DNA from: a virus
Strand: one strand, 5' to 3'
IMG/VR virus record: IMGVR_UViG_3300045257_000121
Span: 1 to 41,032 of that record
Length of the DNA: 41,032 nucleotides
Within the stretch, counting starts at the first letter, position 1. Every line of letters starts with the position of its first letter. The position numbers and the translations under genes were made by a program. The notes under the pieces were generated by a model. It saw only the letters and a list, made by a program, of their open reading frames with translations, had not been told where the DNA came from and ran no database searches. Below, piece after piece: positions 30,685-38,464 of this stretch.

Positions 30685-32819
30685 TTCGCCTCGTCCGCTG
30701 TCGTCTTGGCCCTATCTTTCGCCGATTGGCGGTCGATTTCAAGCCTCTGTTGGTCGATGCTCATGTCAACCGCGGCCTGGGCGCGCTTGATGTCGATCTC
30801 GGAAGCAGCGCGAGCCTGTTGAATTTCCAACTCTTTCTGCGCTATCTGGACCTTCAAGTCCATCTCGCTTTGCGCCATCATGGCTTCGTGGCTGGCGCGC
30901 GCCTGATCCATCTGGACGCCGAACTGGAATTCCTGCGCCTTGAGATCGGCGCCAGACTTGAGCGTCTGCTTGTCGATCTCGGCCTGCTGAAGCTGCTTTT
31001 GGAGCTGCTGGAGTTGGTCCGTGAGCTGCTCGATGTGCTGCTGGACCTGCGGCGGAACCTGGGCTTGACCCTGCTGCGTCAGCATCTGGCCGATCTTCTG
31101 CGCTGAGCTTTCCGGCAGCGGCGAATATTTCAGGATCTCCGCCCACATGGCCGGCTGAATCTGCGCCTTCATGAGCATCGGCATCATCGCCATGATCATC
31201 GACCAGACCGATTCCTTCTGGTTCGGCGAGGTCGGCGACTCGTCCACGATGACGTCGTATTTGAGGACGTTCGGGTCCTTCAGCAGCGGCACGTACTGCT
31301 TGCCATCGTCGCCGTCGATGCGGATCAGCCGCCCCTCGGGGATGTAGTGGACCATGATGTAGAGCATGGCCCGGCCCTGCTGCTTGCGATAGCGGCGGAG
31401 GCTATCGAACAGCGTCGCCAGCACCGTCATGCCGGATTGCTTACGCTGGTATTCCAGCACGCCGGCCTGCTCGCGATCGGCAAGACCCAGGATCTCGAGG
31501 TTGACGCCGGTGACGTCAGGGATCGAACCCGCGGCGTATTCCATCAGCTTGTCGAGGCCCACCGGGAAGGTGACCGCGGCGCGCGGCTGGATCTTGCCGC
31601 CCGAGATCGCGCCCGGCCGGACCCAGATCATCGCATCGGAGCGCGCCCAGTCTGCTTCGGCCTTGCGCACATCCTCGAACGCATCGCGCTCGGCCAGCAC
31701 GCCGCCCTTGGCGTTGCTGTTGATGATGTGGAGGATTTGCGAGAAGAACTTGTTGGCCCAGCGCTGCGGGTCGAGCATGGCACGGACGATGCCGTACCAC
31801 GTGTTCGTGTTGCGGTCGCGCTTGCCCGTCATGAACACCAGCGTGAAGTCCTGCGGACACCGCCCCTCGCCGGTCTTCAGCACCTTGCCGCCGACGAAGG
31901 CGTTGTAGAACTTCTTGCGGGTCAGCTCGGCGGTATCGAACGGGATGCCGAACAATGCGAGCCGTTTCTTCGCCTTGGCCGCCTGGGCAAGCGTGAACTC
32001 CGCCTTCTGCCCGGTGAATGGATCGACGCCGACGCAGTACTTCTCGCGCTCGAACCATTCGCAATAGACGATCATGACGGTACGGCGGGTCAGCCCTTCC
32101 TTGCCCGTCTGATCCCCCTGGTTGTACGCCAGTTGCGGCGTCGCATCATGCGGCTCGCGCTCATCGGGGCGTTCGGGTCGCGCCCAGGATGCATCGAGGT
32201 CCTCATCCTCGGCATCGGGAAACATCGCCCGCGCTTCCTCTATCGAGATCTCCTTGTCATAGCCGCAGTATCGACGATCGGTCAGGTTCCGCTTGTGAGA
32301 CGTCGGGTCATACCACGCCGACAATGGATCGATGCGGTCCACCGGGATAAGGCCCTCAGGGTCCTCCTCGAAATCGGGCCGTGTTTCCGTGACACCGATG
32401 CCGCATACGCATAGATCGTAAAAGGCGTCGCTCTCCTCGTCCTCGGCTTCACCCTCCTCTCGGAAAAACTTCGCCGCATTCGTGAGGAGATCATTAACGC
32501 CTTGCTGGCCGACTTGCCTCGGGATGTATACCGTATCGTTCCGATGATTGACCTCCATGCCCGTCACGCTGTCGATGACCGGCGCCAGGCGGTTGAACAC
32601 CACCGGTGGCCGGCCCTGGTCGATCAACATGCGCTTGTCTTCGTCGGACCACTGGTTGCCCGCAACGAAGGCGTAGCACTCCGCGGATTCCATGCGCCAG
32701 TCGGCGAGGTGCTTGCGGCTCTCACGATGCCACGTCTTGATCATGACGCACAGATCGTCCTCGCCGCGCCGGCTGGGCTCTGTGCGGTCCTCGTTGTCGT
32801 AGGTCTCGGAATCAGCCAT
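30681..32819 (-). CDS. portal protein (P22-like)
   Basis: 712 residues from ATG 32819 (GTG at 32831 also possible). Family features: DWRMESAECYAFVAGNQWSD, PVVFNRLAPVIDSVTGME, RNDTVYIPRQ, DLCVCGIGVTE, WYDPTSHKRNLTDRRYCGYD, VFMTGKRDRNTNTWYGIV, MLDPQRWANKFFSQILHIIN, GLADREQAGVLEYQRKQSGM. The last 150 residues are a Gln-rich coiled coil (LTDQLQQLQKQLQQAEIDKQ), comparable to the barrel region of P22 portals. It forms the dodecameric DNA gate and nucleates assembly. Confidence 0.88.
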   Translation of the reverse strand: MADSETYDNEDRTEPSRRGEDDLCVMIKTWHRESRKHLADWRMESAECYAFVAGNQWSDEDKRMLIDQGRPPVVFNRLAPVIDSVTGMEVNHRNDTVYIPRQVGQQGVNDLLTNAAKFFREEGEAEDEESDAFYDLCVCGIGVTETRPDFEEDPEGLIPVDRIDPLSAWYDPTSHKRNLTDRRYCGYDKEISIEEARAMFPDAEDEDLDASWARPERPDEREPHDATPQLAYNQGDQTGKEGLTRRTVMIVYCEWFEREKYCVGVDPFTGQKAEFTLAQAAKAKKRLALFGIPFDTAELTRKKFYNAFVGGKVLKTGEGRCPQDFTLVFMTGKRDRNTNTWYGIVRAMLDPQRWANKFFSQILHIINSNAKGGVLAERDAFEDVRKAEADWARSDAMIWVRPGAISGGKIQPRAAVTFPVGLDKLMEYAAGSIPDVTGVNLEILGLADREQAGVLEYQRKQSGMTVLATLFDSLRRYRKQQGRAMLYIMVHYIPEGRLIRIDGDDGKQYVPLLKDPNVLKYDVIVDESPTSPNQKESVWSMIMAMMPMLMKAQIQPAMWAEILKYSPLPESSAQKIGQMLTQQGQAQVPPQVQQHIEQLTDQLQQLQKQLQQAEIDKQTLKSGADLKAQEFQFGVQMDQARASHEAMMAQSEMDLKVQIAQKELEIQQARAASEIDIKRAQAAVDMSIDQQRLEIDRQSAKDRAKTTADEAK

Positions 32820-33168
32820 CGATGATGCCACCGCAATGCGGGCACGTTGCCGGGCCAGACGACGCCGTCACGCGACCCTCGTGCGCCTGCTTGGTCTCGC
32901 CCTGCCACGCGCGCGATAGGCCAAGGGTCAGGTCACTGCCGTCGATCAGTTCGTCGATCGTGTTGGCGCAGTTGTTGGAGTAGTCGATCGCGGCGCGCGA
33001 TCCCCAGCGATAGACCTGGCCGTCAGGGAGCGTCTTGCAGATTTCGACGCCGATCTGGTTCTTGTAATCGAAGAACTCGGCATGCGTCGCGGTGTAGCCG
33101 GCCGGCAAGCGTTTCTGCACGGCTTCGAGCCACTCCGCCGCGGTCGGGATGCTGTTCTCGTCCATCAT
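32812..33168 (-). CDS. hypothetical protein between portal and virion enzyme (118 aa)
   Basis: Beta-alpha pattern (PAGYTATHAEFFDYKNQIGV; YRWGSRAAIDYSNNCANTID) ending in CPHCGGIIDG, half of a zinc ribbon. Overlaps the portal start. Not recognised. Confidence 0.6.
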   Translation of the reverse strand: MMDENSIPTAAEWLEAVQKRLPAGYTATHAEFFDYKNQIGVEICKTLPDGQVYRWGSRAAIDYSNNCANTIDELIDGSDLTLGLSRAWQGETKQAHEGRVTASSGPATCPHCGGIIDG

Positions 33169-34580
33169 ACCATCGCCGCATTGAACATCGGCGCCATTAT
33201 CGACGCCAAATATGCATACCCATTGTCGTTCGGATGCACTTGATCTGCCTGATAATATGTCAAATTAGTACACTGTCCAGCCTGCCCCATATTGGGGTCC
33301 GACGCAATGTCGAAGACAAAATCCCAATTTCCCAAAGCGTTCGCTACGAGTCCCTGATTATAGGTGATTCGATCACTTTCCTTGGTGGTTCTCGGCAGCA
33401 TCGTAACAACGGCGATTCTACTTCCGCCGGTTCCCCACCCCGCGGATCTGCGTGCCGCACAGTATGTATTTGCGAAACCAAGAGTGGCGACCCCGGTTGA
33501 TCCATTCGCCACTATATCGTTTGTGCCGCCAAACAGCACAGTTAGGTTATTGCGCAATGCTGGATCATACCAACCATCAACCTGTGATGGGCCGGCCGTG
33601 ATCATTGCCGTATTAATTGTCTGCCCGACAACGGCATTTGTCGCGAAACGACTATTCCTATTTAGCTTCGGCTGGATGAGGGTTGACCAGCCAGTGAGAT
33701 CGGTTGCGGTATACCCGTAGGTGATGCTATCGCCCATCAAGACGACTTGGTCATTGACCGTCGTCGGGATGTTGAGGATGGCCATCAACCGCGAATGCAG
33801 AAGCGCCGCGTTGGCATCAGACAGCTGCGAAGACCACATGCCCATGCACACGGCATCCACATGGGACGCTTGCGTGACGGCAGCGTAGTAGCCGAGCGTC
33901 ACGCCGGCAGGGAGCGCCAGATTCAGCGTCACTTGCGACATGTTTTGGAAGACGCCATTGACGCCCACCTTCAGGATTGACCCCGAGGCGAAGGTCTGAA
34001 CAATCGGGCTCGTCTGCGTTCTGAAATTCGTGGTCTGTGCGCCCGACGTGCCGTTGAGTAGGAGCTTCAGATTCTCATTCGCCATCACGACGCTATTGCC
34101 GGCGTCGATGAGGCCATGATTGAAGTTTGAAAGTTGGATACGGCCAGCCAGCAGCATGGAGAACGATCGCGTCGACCCGGATGCCAGGGCCGACGCCACC
34201 ATGAATTCCGTCCCCGCTGCGCCAAAAGCGAGCGTAGGAATGCCGTTTATCGATATGTTGTACCATTGCGGCTGGCTTGCCGTGGTTGCCTGGACAGCGT
34301 GGTTCCCGCCCCCTGTCTGGTCCCACCATTGCGTTACGGCGACGGTGGTCCCCGCCCCCCACGCCGCTAGCGTCGCTATGTCGAGCTTGTTGTTTCGACT
34401 ATAGCCGATATCGATTGTTGCGCTGTCGCTGGCCCGGACGAACGATGCGAGCGGCCCTGTGTAGGTCGTCAGAAGCCGAATGGCGCCCCACGCGGCGCTG
34501 GGTGCCGTCAGACCATCCAATATCGGCGCAAGCGCCCCTGAGAACTGGCTGCCGAGCAGATATCCCGGCCGCAGGAGCAT
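33165..34580 (-). CDS. virion-type SGNH/GDSL hydrolase with N-terminal ConA-like domain
   Basis: 471 residues. Residues about 27-250 resemble the concanavalin-like domain of arabinofuranosidase-B type phage proteins (LLTTYTGPLASFVRASDSAT; VTQWWDQTGGGNHAVQATTA). Residues 280-471 are an SGNH hydrolase: block I GDSIT (Ser285), GGTND (N354), and D446-QV-H449 completing the triad. Such enzymes cut ester groups, usually acetyl, from polysaccharides; as part of a virion this helps pass capsule or LPS. The gene is between terminase and portal. DNA for the hydrolase part (33165-33740) is less GC-rich than the N-terminal part. Confidence 0.82.
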   Translation of the reverse strand: MLLRPGYLLGSQFSGALAPILDGLTAPSAAWGAIRLLTTYTGPLASFVRASDSATIDIGYSRNNKLDIATLAAWGAGTTVAVTQWWDQTGGGNHAVQATTASQPQWYNISINGIPTLAFGAAGTEFMVASALASGSTRSFSMLLAGRIQLSNFNHGLIDAGNSVVMANENLKLLLNGTSGAQTTNFRTQTSPIVQTFASGSILKVGVNGVFQNMSQVTLNLALPAGVTLGYYAAVTQASHVDAVCMGMWSSQLSDANAALLHSRLMAILNIPTTVNDQVVLMGDSITYGYTATDLTGWSTLIQPKLNRNSRFATNAVVGQTINTAMITAGPSQVDGWYDPALRNNLTVLFGGTNDIVANGSTGVATLGFANTYCAARRSAGWGTGGSRIAVVTMLPRTTKESDRITYNQGLVANALGNWDFVFDIASDPNMGQAGQCTNLTYYQADQVHPNDNGYAYLASIMAPMFNAAMV

Positions 34581-34897
34581 CAGGCGTCCTCGACGACGTT
34601 CAGCGTGCCAGAGGCCGAGACCTGGATCGCACTGACCTTACTCGTGCCGCGGTTCGTGCGTCGGCACCATTTGACGCCGGCCGGTAGAAGCTCGGCGTTC
34701 GCGGTCGTCGCTGCGGTTCCGGCATCCGAGATCAGGAACCAGCAATCCGCGGTCGCCGTGAGCGTGACAGACGAGGATGTTGCGCTCACCGGGTTGCTCA
34801 TCGTCGCCGCGGTGCCGGTAAATGACAGGTTCGTCACCGTTCCCTGCCCGAGCGCGGGATAGGGATATTCTCGGGCATCTCGTGCGACAAGCGTCAT
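34580..34897 (-). CDS. small virion-type beta protein (105 aa)
   Basis: GGAGAG precedes the ATG. Ser/Thr/Ala-rich beta pattern (TLTATADCWFLISDAGTAAT; GTSKVSAIQVSASGTLNVVE). It reads like the small trimmer domains in front of tail or decoration proteins. Shares a base-level overlap with the hydrolase gene, so a joint structure is plausible. Confidence 0.65.
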   Translation of the reverse strand: MTLVARDAREYPYPALGQGTVTNLSFTGTAATMSNPVSATSSSVTLTATADCWFLISDAGTAATTANAELLPAGVKWCRRTNRGTSKVSAIQVSASGTLNVVEDA

Positions 34898-34907
34898 GCG
34901 TTCTCTC

Positions 34908-36437
34908 CTAAGCGGCCCATGGCGAGCGCTGGCCGCTGCGCATGCGCTCCCGGCGAGCGTAGCGATCGATGGCGGGCTCCTCGATCGGCATCGGCCACGA
35001 TGTCATCAGATCCTCATCCAGGATGCGGGAGAGGCTGTCAAGCATGTCGTCGTGCGCACCCACTGGAAACGCTCGATATTCCTCGGACAGGAACGCCTCG
35101 ACCAACTCGCGCTGGCGTCCCTCATAGTCCGACTTGTAGCAGCTCGGCAGCATCCACATGCGCCCTTGCTCGAACACTGGGATCAACCGCTTGATGCGAT
35201 CGGGCTTCGGCATCTGCCCAGCAAGCTCCGTGATCGAGAAATGGTAGTTCTCGCGGTCCATGCGATCCTTGATGTGCTCGATATCCGCCATCATGCCGTA
35301 GCGCTCATAGCCGACGCCGAACGGCTTCCAGCGGCGATGCAGGGCGAACACCATGTCGGCGCGCTCGGTGAGCCTCAGGCGGTCGCGCACCATGTCGAGG
35401 ACGTAGTAGTTCTTGTCGCTCGATAGGCCGATGACCCAGGCCGCCGTGTAGTCCGAATCCTTCTTCTTCGCCGAGGCCGGATCGACGAGGAGATATGTGT
35501 TCATGCCGCCGGCGCCGACGTCTGGCGCGGAGTACCGCAGCCATTCGTCGCGGAAGCCCTGCGCGGTGTCGGCGCGCGGATTTTGTAACATTTGGCAGGC
35601 AAAAGTATAGGGGCCTTGGTCGCGACGCTTCTTGGCAAGCTCCTCACGGGTCAACAGGACCGGTTCACCATCCACCTCGCCGTCAGCGGTCGCGGCATGG
35701 ATGCGAGGCTCAGCAGCTCCTCGCGCCATGATCTCGCGATATGTATCGTTGAAATGGTAGCGCGTCCCGATGAAGCGCACGCGTCCTCCGCGGCTGCCAA
35801 GGTTCGTCGAGACCTCCCACGATTCCGTCACCTTGCGGATCATCTCGGGACTGGTGACGCTCTCCTTGGTCACGACGTCATCGTAGACGAGCAAGCCGAA
35901 ATGCTTGGACGTCGGCTGCCCGTCCACGATGCCCCAGGCCTCGACGGTGCTCTCTTTCGGATTGCTGGCCCGTCTGACCACGATTCCGTCGTCCTCAGAC
36001 CACTTCGGCGCTTCCTTGCGTGGATTGGCCCACAGGATGTCATCGAAGTTCTCCTGGAGCAACGCGTTGCTCTCCAGCTCGCGCATGATCTGGCGCAGGA
36101 AGCCCTTCGCGATCGGCCGCGTGTGCGAGAAGATGCCGACCGTCAATTCCGGGTCTACTAGGATGTTCTGGATCGTCAGAGCGAATGTGATGATGGTCGA
36201 TTTGTAGTGCTCGCGAGCCCAGAGGTCGATATGGCCGTCCGGACTGGCCTGGACCTCACGGCATCGATCAAAGAGCCACTGGCGGTCCGCGTCGCGCCGT
36301 TTCAGCGCGTAGACGAGCAGGAAAAAAAGGTCAGTTCGGCAGAGGTAGCGGAAGTGCTGGCGTCGCTCTGGAGGTTGACACTTCCTCAATCCATCGAGCA
36401 GTTTCGGATACATCATCGGACTTGTGAGTAACGACAC
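34908..36437 (-). CDS. terminase large subunit
   Basis: 509 residues from GTG 36437 (ATG 36416 also possible). ATPase: DLWAREHYKST (Walker-A-like, residues 75-81) and LLVYDDV (Walker B, 182-188), with RFIGTRYHFND after it. Nuclease: YLLVDPAS (D319), a central GYERYGMMADIE, and GAHDDMLDSLSRIL near the end. It pumps DNA into the head through the portal and cuts it. The start lies 107 nt inside the end of the small-subunit gene, in another frame. No integrated intron is visible. Confidence 0.9.
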   Translation of the reverse strand: MSLLTSPMMYPKLLDGLRKCQPPERRQHFRYLCRTDLFFLLVYALKRRDADRQWLFDRCREVQASPDGHIDLWAREHYKSTIITFALTIQNILVDPELTVGIFSHTRPIAKGFLRQIMRELESNALLQENFDDILWANPRKEAPKWSEDDGIVVRRASNPKESTVEAWGIVDGQPTSKHFGLLVYDDVVTKESVTSPEMIRKVTESWEVSTNLGSRGGRVRFIGTRYHFNDTYREIMARGAAEPRIHAATADGEVDGEPVLLTREELAKKRRDQGPYTFACQMLQNPRADTAQGFRDEWLRYSAPDVGAGGMNTYLLVDPASAKKKDSDYTAAWVIGLSSDKNYYVLDMVRDRLRLTERADMVFALHRRWKPFGVGYERYGMMADIEHIKDRMDRENYHFSITELAGQMPKPDRIKRLIPVFEQGRMWMLPSCYKSDYEGRQRELVEAFLSEEYRAFPVGAHDDMLDSLSRILDEDLMTSWPMPIEEPAIDRYARRERMRSGQRSPWAA

Positions 36438-36807
36438 TTTCGCTTCTCACTTTGACGTTGTCGATGAACATTCCGAGTTCCTTGCCGACCAACTCAACCG
36501 CCCTGTTGGCCGGCACGAAGTCGCCAGCTTCACGAGCCAGGCGGGCGTTCTCAAGGAGCTGCTGGATGATCCATTCTTTCGTGACGGCCATGGCACCGAT
36601 GGCGCGTTCCGTGGCTTGCATGATGCCCGCCGCGCGCTCTGCGAGGACTTCAGACACTCGTGCAGAAATGTTCGGGTCGTGTGCAAGTTGGCTCGCTGTG
36701 CTTCGGTGCGGCTTGTAACCAGCAACCTCGTGAGCCTCGACCTGCGTCTTCCCGTCAGCAATTGCCTGCGCGAATAGCTCATGCCTGCTGTTCGGGAGGA
36801 CGGGCAT
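36331..36807 (-). CDS. terminase small subunit
   Basis: 158 residues. N-terminal SRHELFAQAIADGKTQVEAH then GYKPHRSTASQLAHDPNISA is the DNA-binding helix-turn-helix layout of small terminases, followed by a long helical region (VTKEWIIQQLLENARLAREA) that gives oligomer rings and a flexible C-terminus with VVTHKSDDVSET. It recognises the packaging site and hands DNA to the large subunit, whose gene begins inside this one. Confidence 0.8.
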   Translation of the reverse strand: MPVLPNSRHELFAQAIADGKTQVEAHEVAGYKPHRSTASQLAHDPNISARVSEVLAERAAGIMQATERAIGAMAVTKEWIIQQLLENARLAREAGDFVPANRAVELVGKELGMFIDNVKVRSESVVTHKSDDVSETARWIEEVSTSRATPALPLPLPN

Positions 36808-36813
36808 GCACGC

Positions 36814-36948
36814 TCACTGCGGCAGCGATGCGATCCATTCGACGGCCGCCCCGATGAGCACGATTGCGATCGTGACCGGAAAAAGCATGAAGCCGATGAA
36901 TGCGACCGTCTGATCGGTTTTGGTGTTGTTTCCGCTCTGGGTGATCAT
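36814..36948 (-). CDS. small membrane protein (44 aa)
   Basis: ATG at 36948 overlaps the preceding stop (ATGA). Single membrane segment (TVAFIGFMLFPVTIAIVLIG), polar N-terminus. Lies directly upstream of the terminase genes together with a second membrane protein. Role unknown. Confidence 0.55.
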   Translation of the reverse strand: MITQSGNNTKTDQTVAFIGFMLFPVTIAIVLIGAAVEWIASLPQ

Positions 36949-37139
36949 GCAAGCGCCGCCGCAACGAGCCATCCAACGATCGCGAAAATGATCGCCGCAG
37001 AAACCTGCACCGCCTGGATTACCGCGTCGCGGCGCTGCAACTCCCGCTCGATCCGCTTGAGCTTGACCAGCGCACGAAGCCGCTGGATCTTGGACGCCGA
37101 CCAAATTCCGGTTGGCTCGTAGCCCGCGGGGAACATCAT
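36945..37139 (-). CDS. small tail-anchored membrane protein (64 aa)
   Basis: Starts at one of two ATGs (37139, 37136). Basic helical region (KIQRLRALVKLKRIERELQR), then a C-terminal membrane helix (VSAAIIFAIVGWLVAAALA). Could be an inner-membrane protein with a cytoplasmic coiled coil. Function unknown. Confidence 0.6.
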   Translation of the reverse strand: MMFPAGYEPTGIWSASKIQRLRALVKLKRIERELQRRDAVIQAVQVSAAIIFAIVGWLVAAALA

Positions 37140-37140
37140 C

Positions 37141-37323
37141 TCAGCGCCCCTCGTCCGCAGCAGGGCCTGCCGCGTCGGTGTCGGTCTGCGCAAGAACCTC
37201 GCGGTGCTTGGGCGCCTCGGACGATCGGCGATTGCGGAGTACTGCGGCTGCGGCGTCGGCCGCGGTATTCCAGAACTCGTCGGGCTCCCGGGCCAAGTTG
37301 GACGGCATCGAAGCGGCCATCAT
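37141..37323 (-). CDS. small hypothetical protein (60 aa)
   Basis: ATGATG start at 37323 overlaps the stop of the gene before it. SNLAREPDEFWNTAADAAAA then a polar tail. Longer readings in this frame are Arg/Gln-rich and carry no site, so they are shadows of the next gene. Confidence 0.5.
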   Translation of the reverse strand: MMAASMPSNLAREPDEFWNTAADAAAAVLRNRRSSEAPKHREVLAQTDTDAAGPAADEGR

Positions 37324-37499
37324 GCGGTCCCTCCGCCCGTCGAATCGTACATTTTGACCGGGCTGGCCTTGCTGCCGGTGCCCTTGCCGATCTTGTTTTG
37401 CGGCGCGGAAACCGTCGCGATCTTGCCGGCGCGCGGCTGATGCGGGCTCGCCATGGTGCCCTTGGTGCCGCGACTGTGACCGTTCGGGTGGGATTTCAT
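37320..37499 (-). CDS. small basic protein (59 aa)
   Basis: Short gene from ATG 37499. Gly/Lys/Ser-rich and strongly basic (MKSHPNGHSRGTKGTMASPH; KIGKGTGSKASPVKMYD), looks unfolded and may bind DNA or RNA. The 4-nt overlap with the next gene supports it. Confidence 0.5.
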   Translation of the reverse strand: MKSHPNGHSRGTKGTMASPHQPRAGKIATVSAPQNKIGKGTGSKASPVKMYDSTGGGTA

Positions 37500-37559
37500 T
37501 CGGGCTCTCCGACGTCGGGGTTTCTAGGTTTGCCGAATTCGTTGCGGATGTCAACGGGA

Positions 37560-37757
37560 TTAGGTTTGCCGCGCTTTTGGCATTTCGTAGGTTTTCACGT
37601 CCGACGTTACGTCGTCGATTTCCCATTGGGCCGGATACATGCCCCATTCGCGATCCCAGCGGCGGAATGCGAGCATCATCTGGATTCGGCGATGGCGCAA
37701 TGGTTGGATCGCAGACGGTGCTAGCGGGATTGGTTCGTCGAGATGGTCGAACATCAT
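37560..37757 (-). CDS. small hypothetical protein (65 aa)
   Basis: ATG at 37757 overlaps the end of the replication-partner gene. Arg/Met/Trp-rich (FRRWDREWGMYPAQWEIDDV). Not recognised. Confidence 0.5.
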   Translation of the reverse strand: MMFDHLDEPIPLAPSAIQPLRHRRIQMMLAFRRWDREWGMYPAQWEIDDVTSDVKTYEMPKARQT

Positions 37758-38464
37758 GCGATCCTTTCGGCCGCTCGCCGCAATCCAGCTTGGATCGCCC
37801 GGCGCTTTTTTACACGCCAGTCCAGCGATTCCTTCAATTCCGACCATGCCGGCCAGAACTTCTCGTTTCGAGCCCATGCGCGCATCGCATCGACCACCAC
37901 GTCAGACGGGTATTCCGATAGGTATTCGGCATATGCGGCGAGCATCAGCGTCAGATCCTCACCAGCCTCTGCGCGTGACTTGGTCGTGACCTTGAGACGC
38001 GCTAGTTCGTTGACGATGGTGACGCTTGGAGCGGGACGCAGCGTCTGCTCGACCATCCACAGAGCGCGCTTGATGTCCTCTAGCGGCGCTTCGCCTACGT
38101 TGTAGGAAACCAATTCCACGTCGTAACCCCAGCGTTCCGTGGTTCGGTCAACCGTTACCGGAACGAGCGCCGAGGTTACGGAGGGCGGCAACGACGCCCA
38201 CAGGCTCTTGTCGACCAGCGTAGGATTGTTGGCCGCGAACGCCTCGCGGACGCTTGGCAATCTCTCGGCAGCGGTTGCGCCACGTTGCGCACCAATCGAC
38301 TTTGACGCCGCGGGCTCCTGGCTGGGCGATCCAATAATCTCGGAATTCAAGTTTTGTCTCGTCGGGATCGAGGCCGAGACCGTGCGCAAATTCTCGGCAG
38401 TCGGGATCAGGCTCCCAATCTGCTGGAAGCCTCGATCCCCTCGTTCCTGTCGATCGTCGCTCAT
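37754..38464 (-). CDS. replication-region protein, possible helicase-loader role (236 aa)
   Basis: AGGAG nine nt before ATG 38464. Residues 1-105 are polar and overlap the DUF1376 gene in another frame for 317 nt; residues 106-236 are helical with TERWGYDVELVSYNVG, WMVEQTLRPAPSVTIVNELA, MLAAYAEYLSEYPSDVVVDA and a Trp/Lys-rich end (NEKFWPAWSELKESLDWRV), a pattern I link with phage replication accessory proteins. Its order after the initiator copies lambda O-P, so helicase loading is a guess. The true start might lie further in if the overlap is not coding twice. Confidence 0.6.
   Translation of the reverse strand: MSDDRQERGDRGFQQIGSLIPTAENLRTVSASIPTRQNLNSEIIGSPSQEPAASKSIGAQRGATAAERLPSVREAFAANNPTLVDKSLWASLPPSVTSALVPVTVDRTTERWGYDVELVSYNVGEAPLEDIKRALWMVEQTLRPAPSVTIVNELARLKVTTKSRAEAGEDLTLMLAAYAEYLSEYPSDVVVDAMRAWARNEKFWPAWSELKESLDWRVKKRRAIQAGLRRAAERIA

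Noticed and set aside
31347-32414. 355-codon rightward open frame
   Set aside because: Opposite strand of the portal gene; no ribosome site and shadow composition.
37141-37647. 168-codon version of the 60-aa gene
   Set aside because: The extra N-terminal part overlaps the 59-aa basic gene in another frame and has no ribosome site; the ATG at 37323 is coupled.
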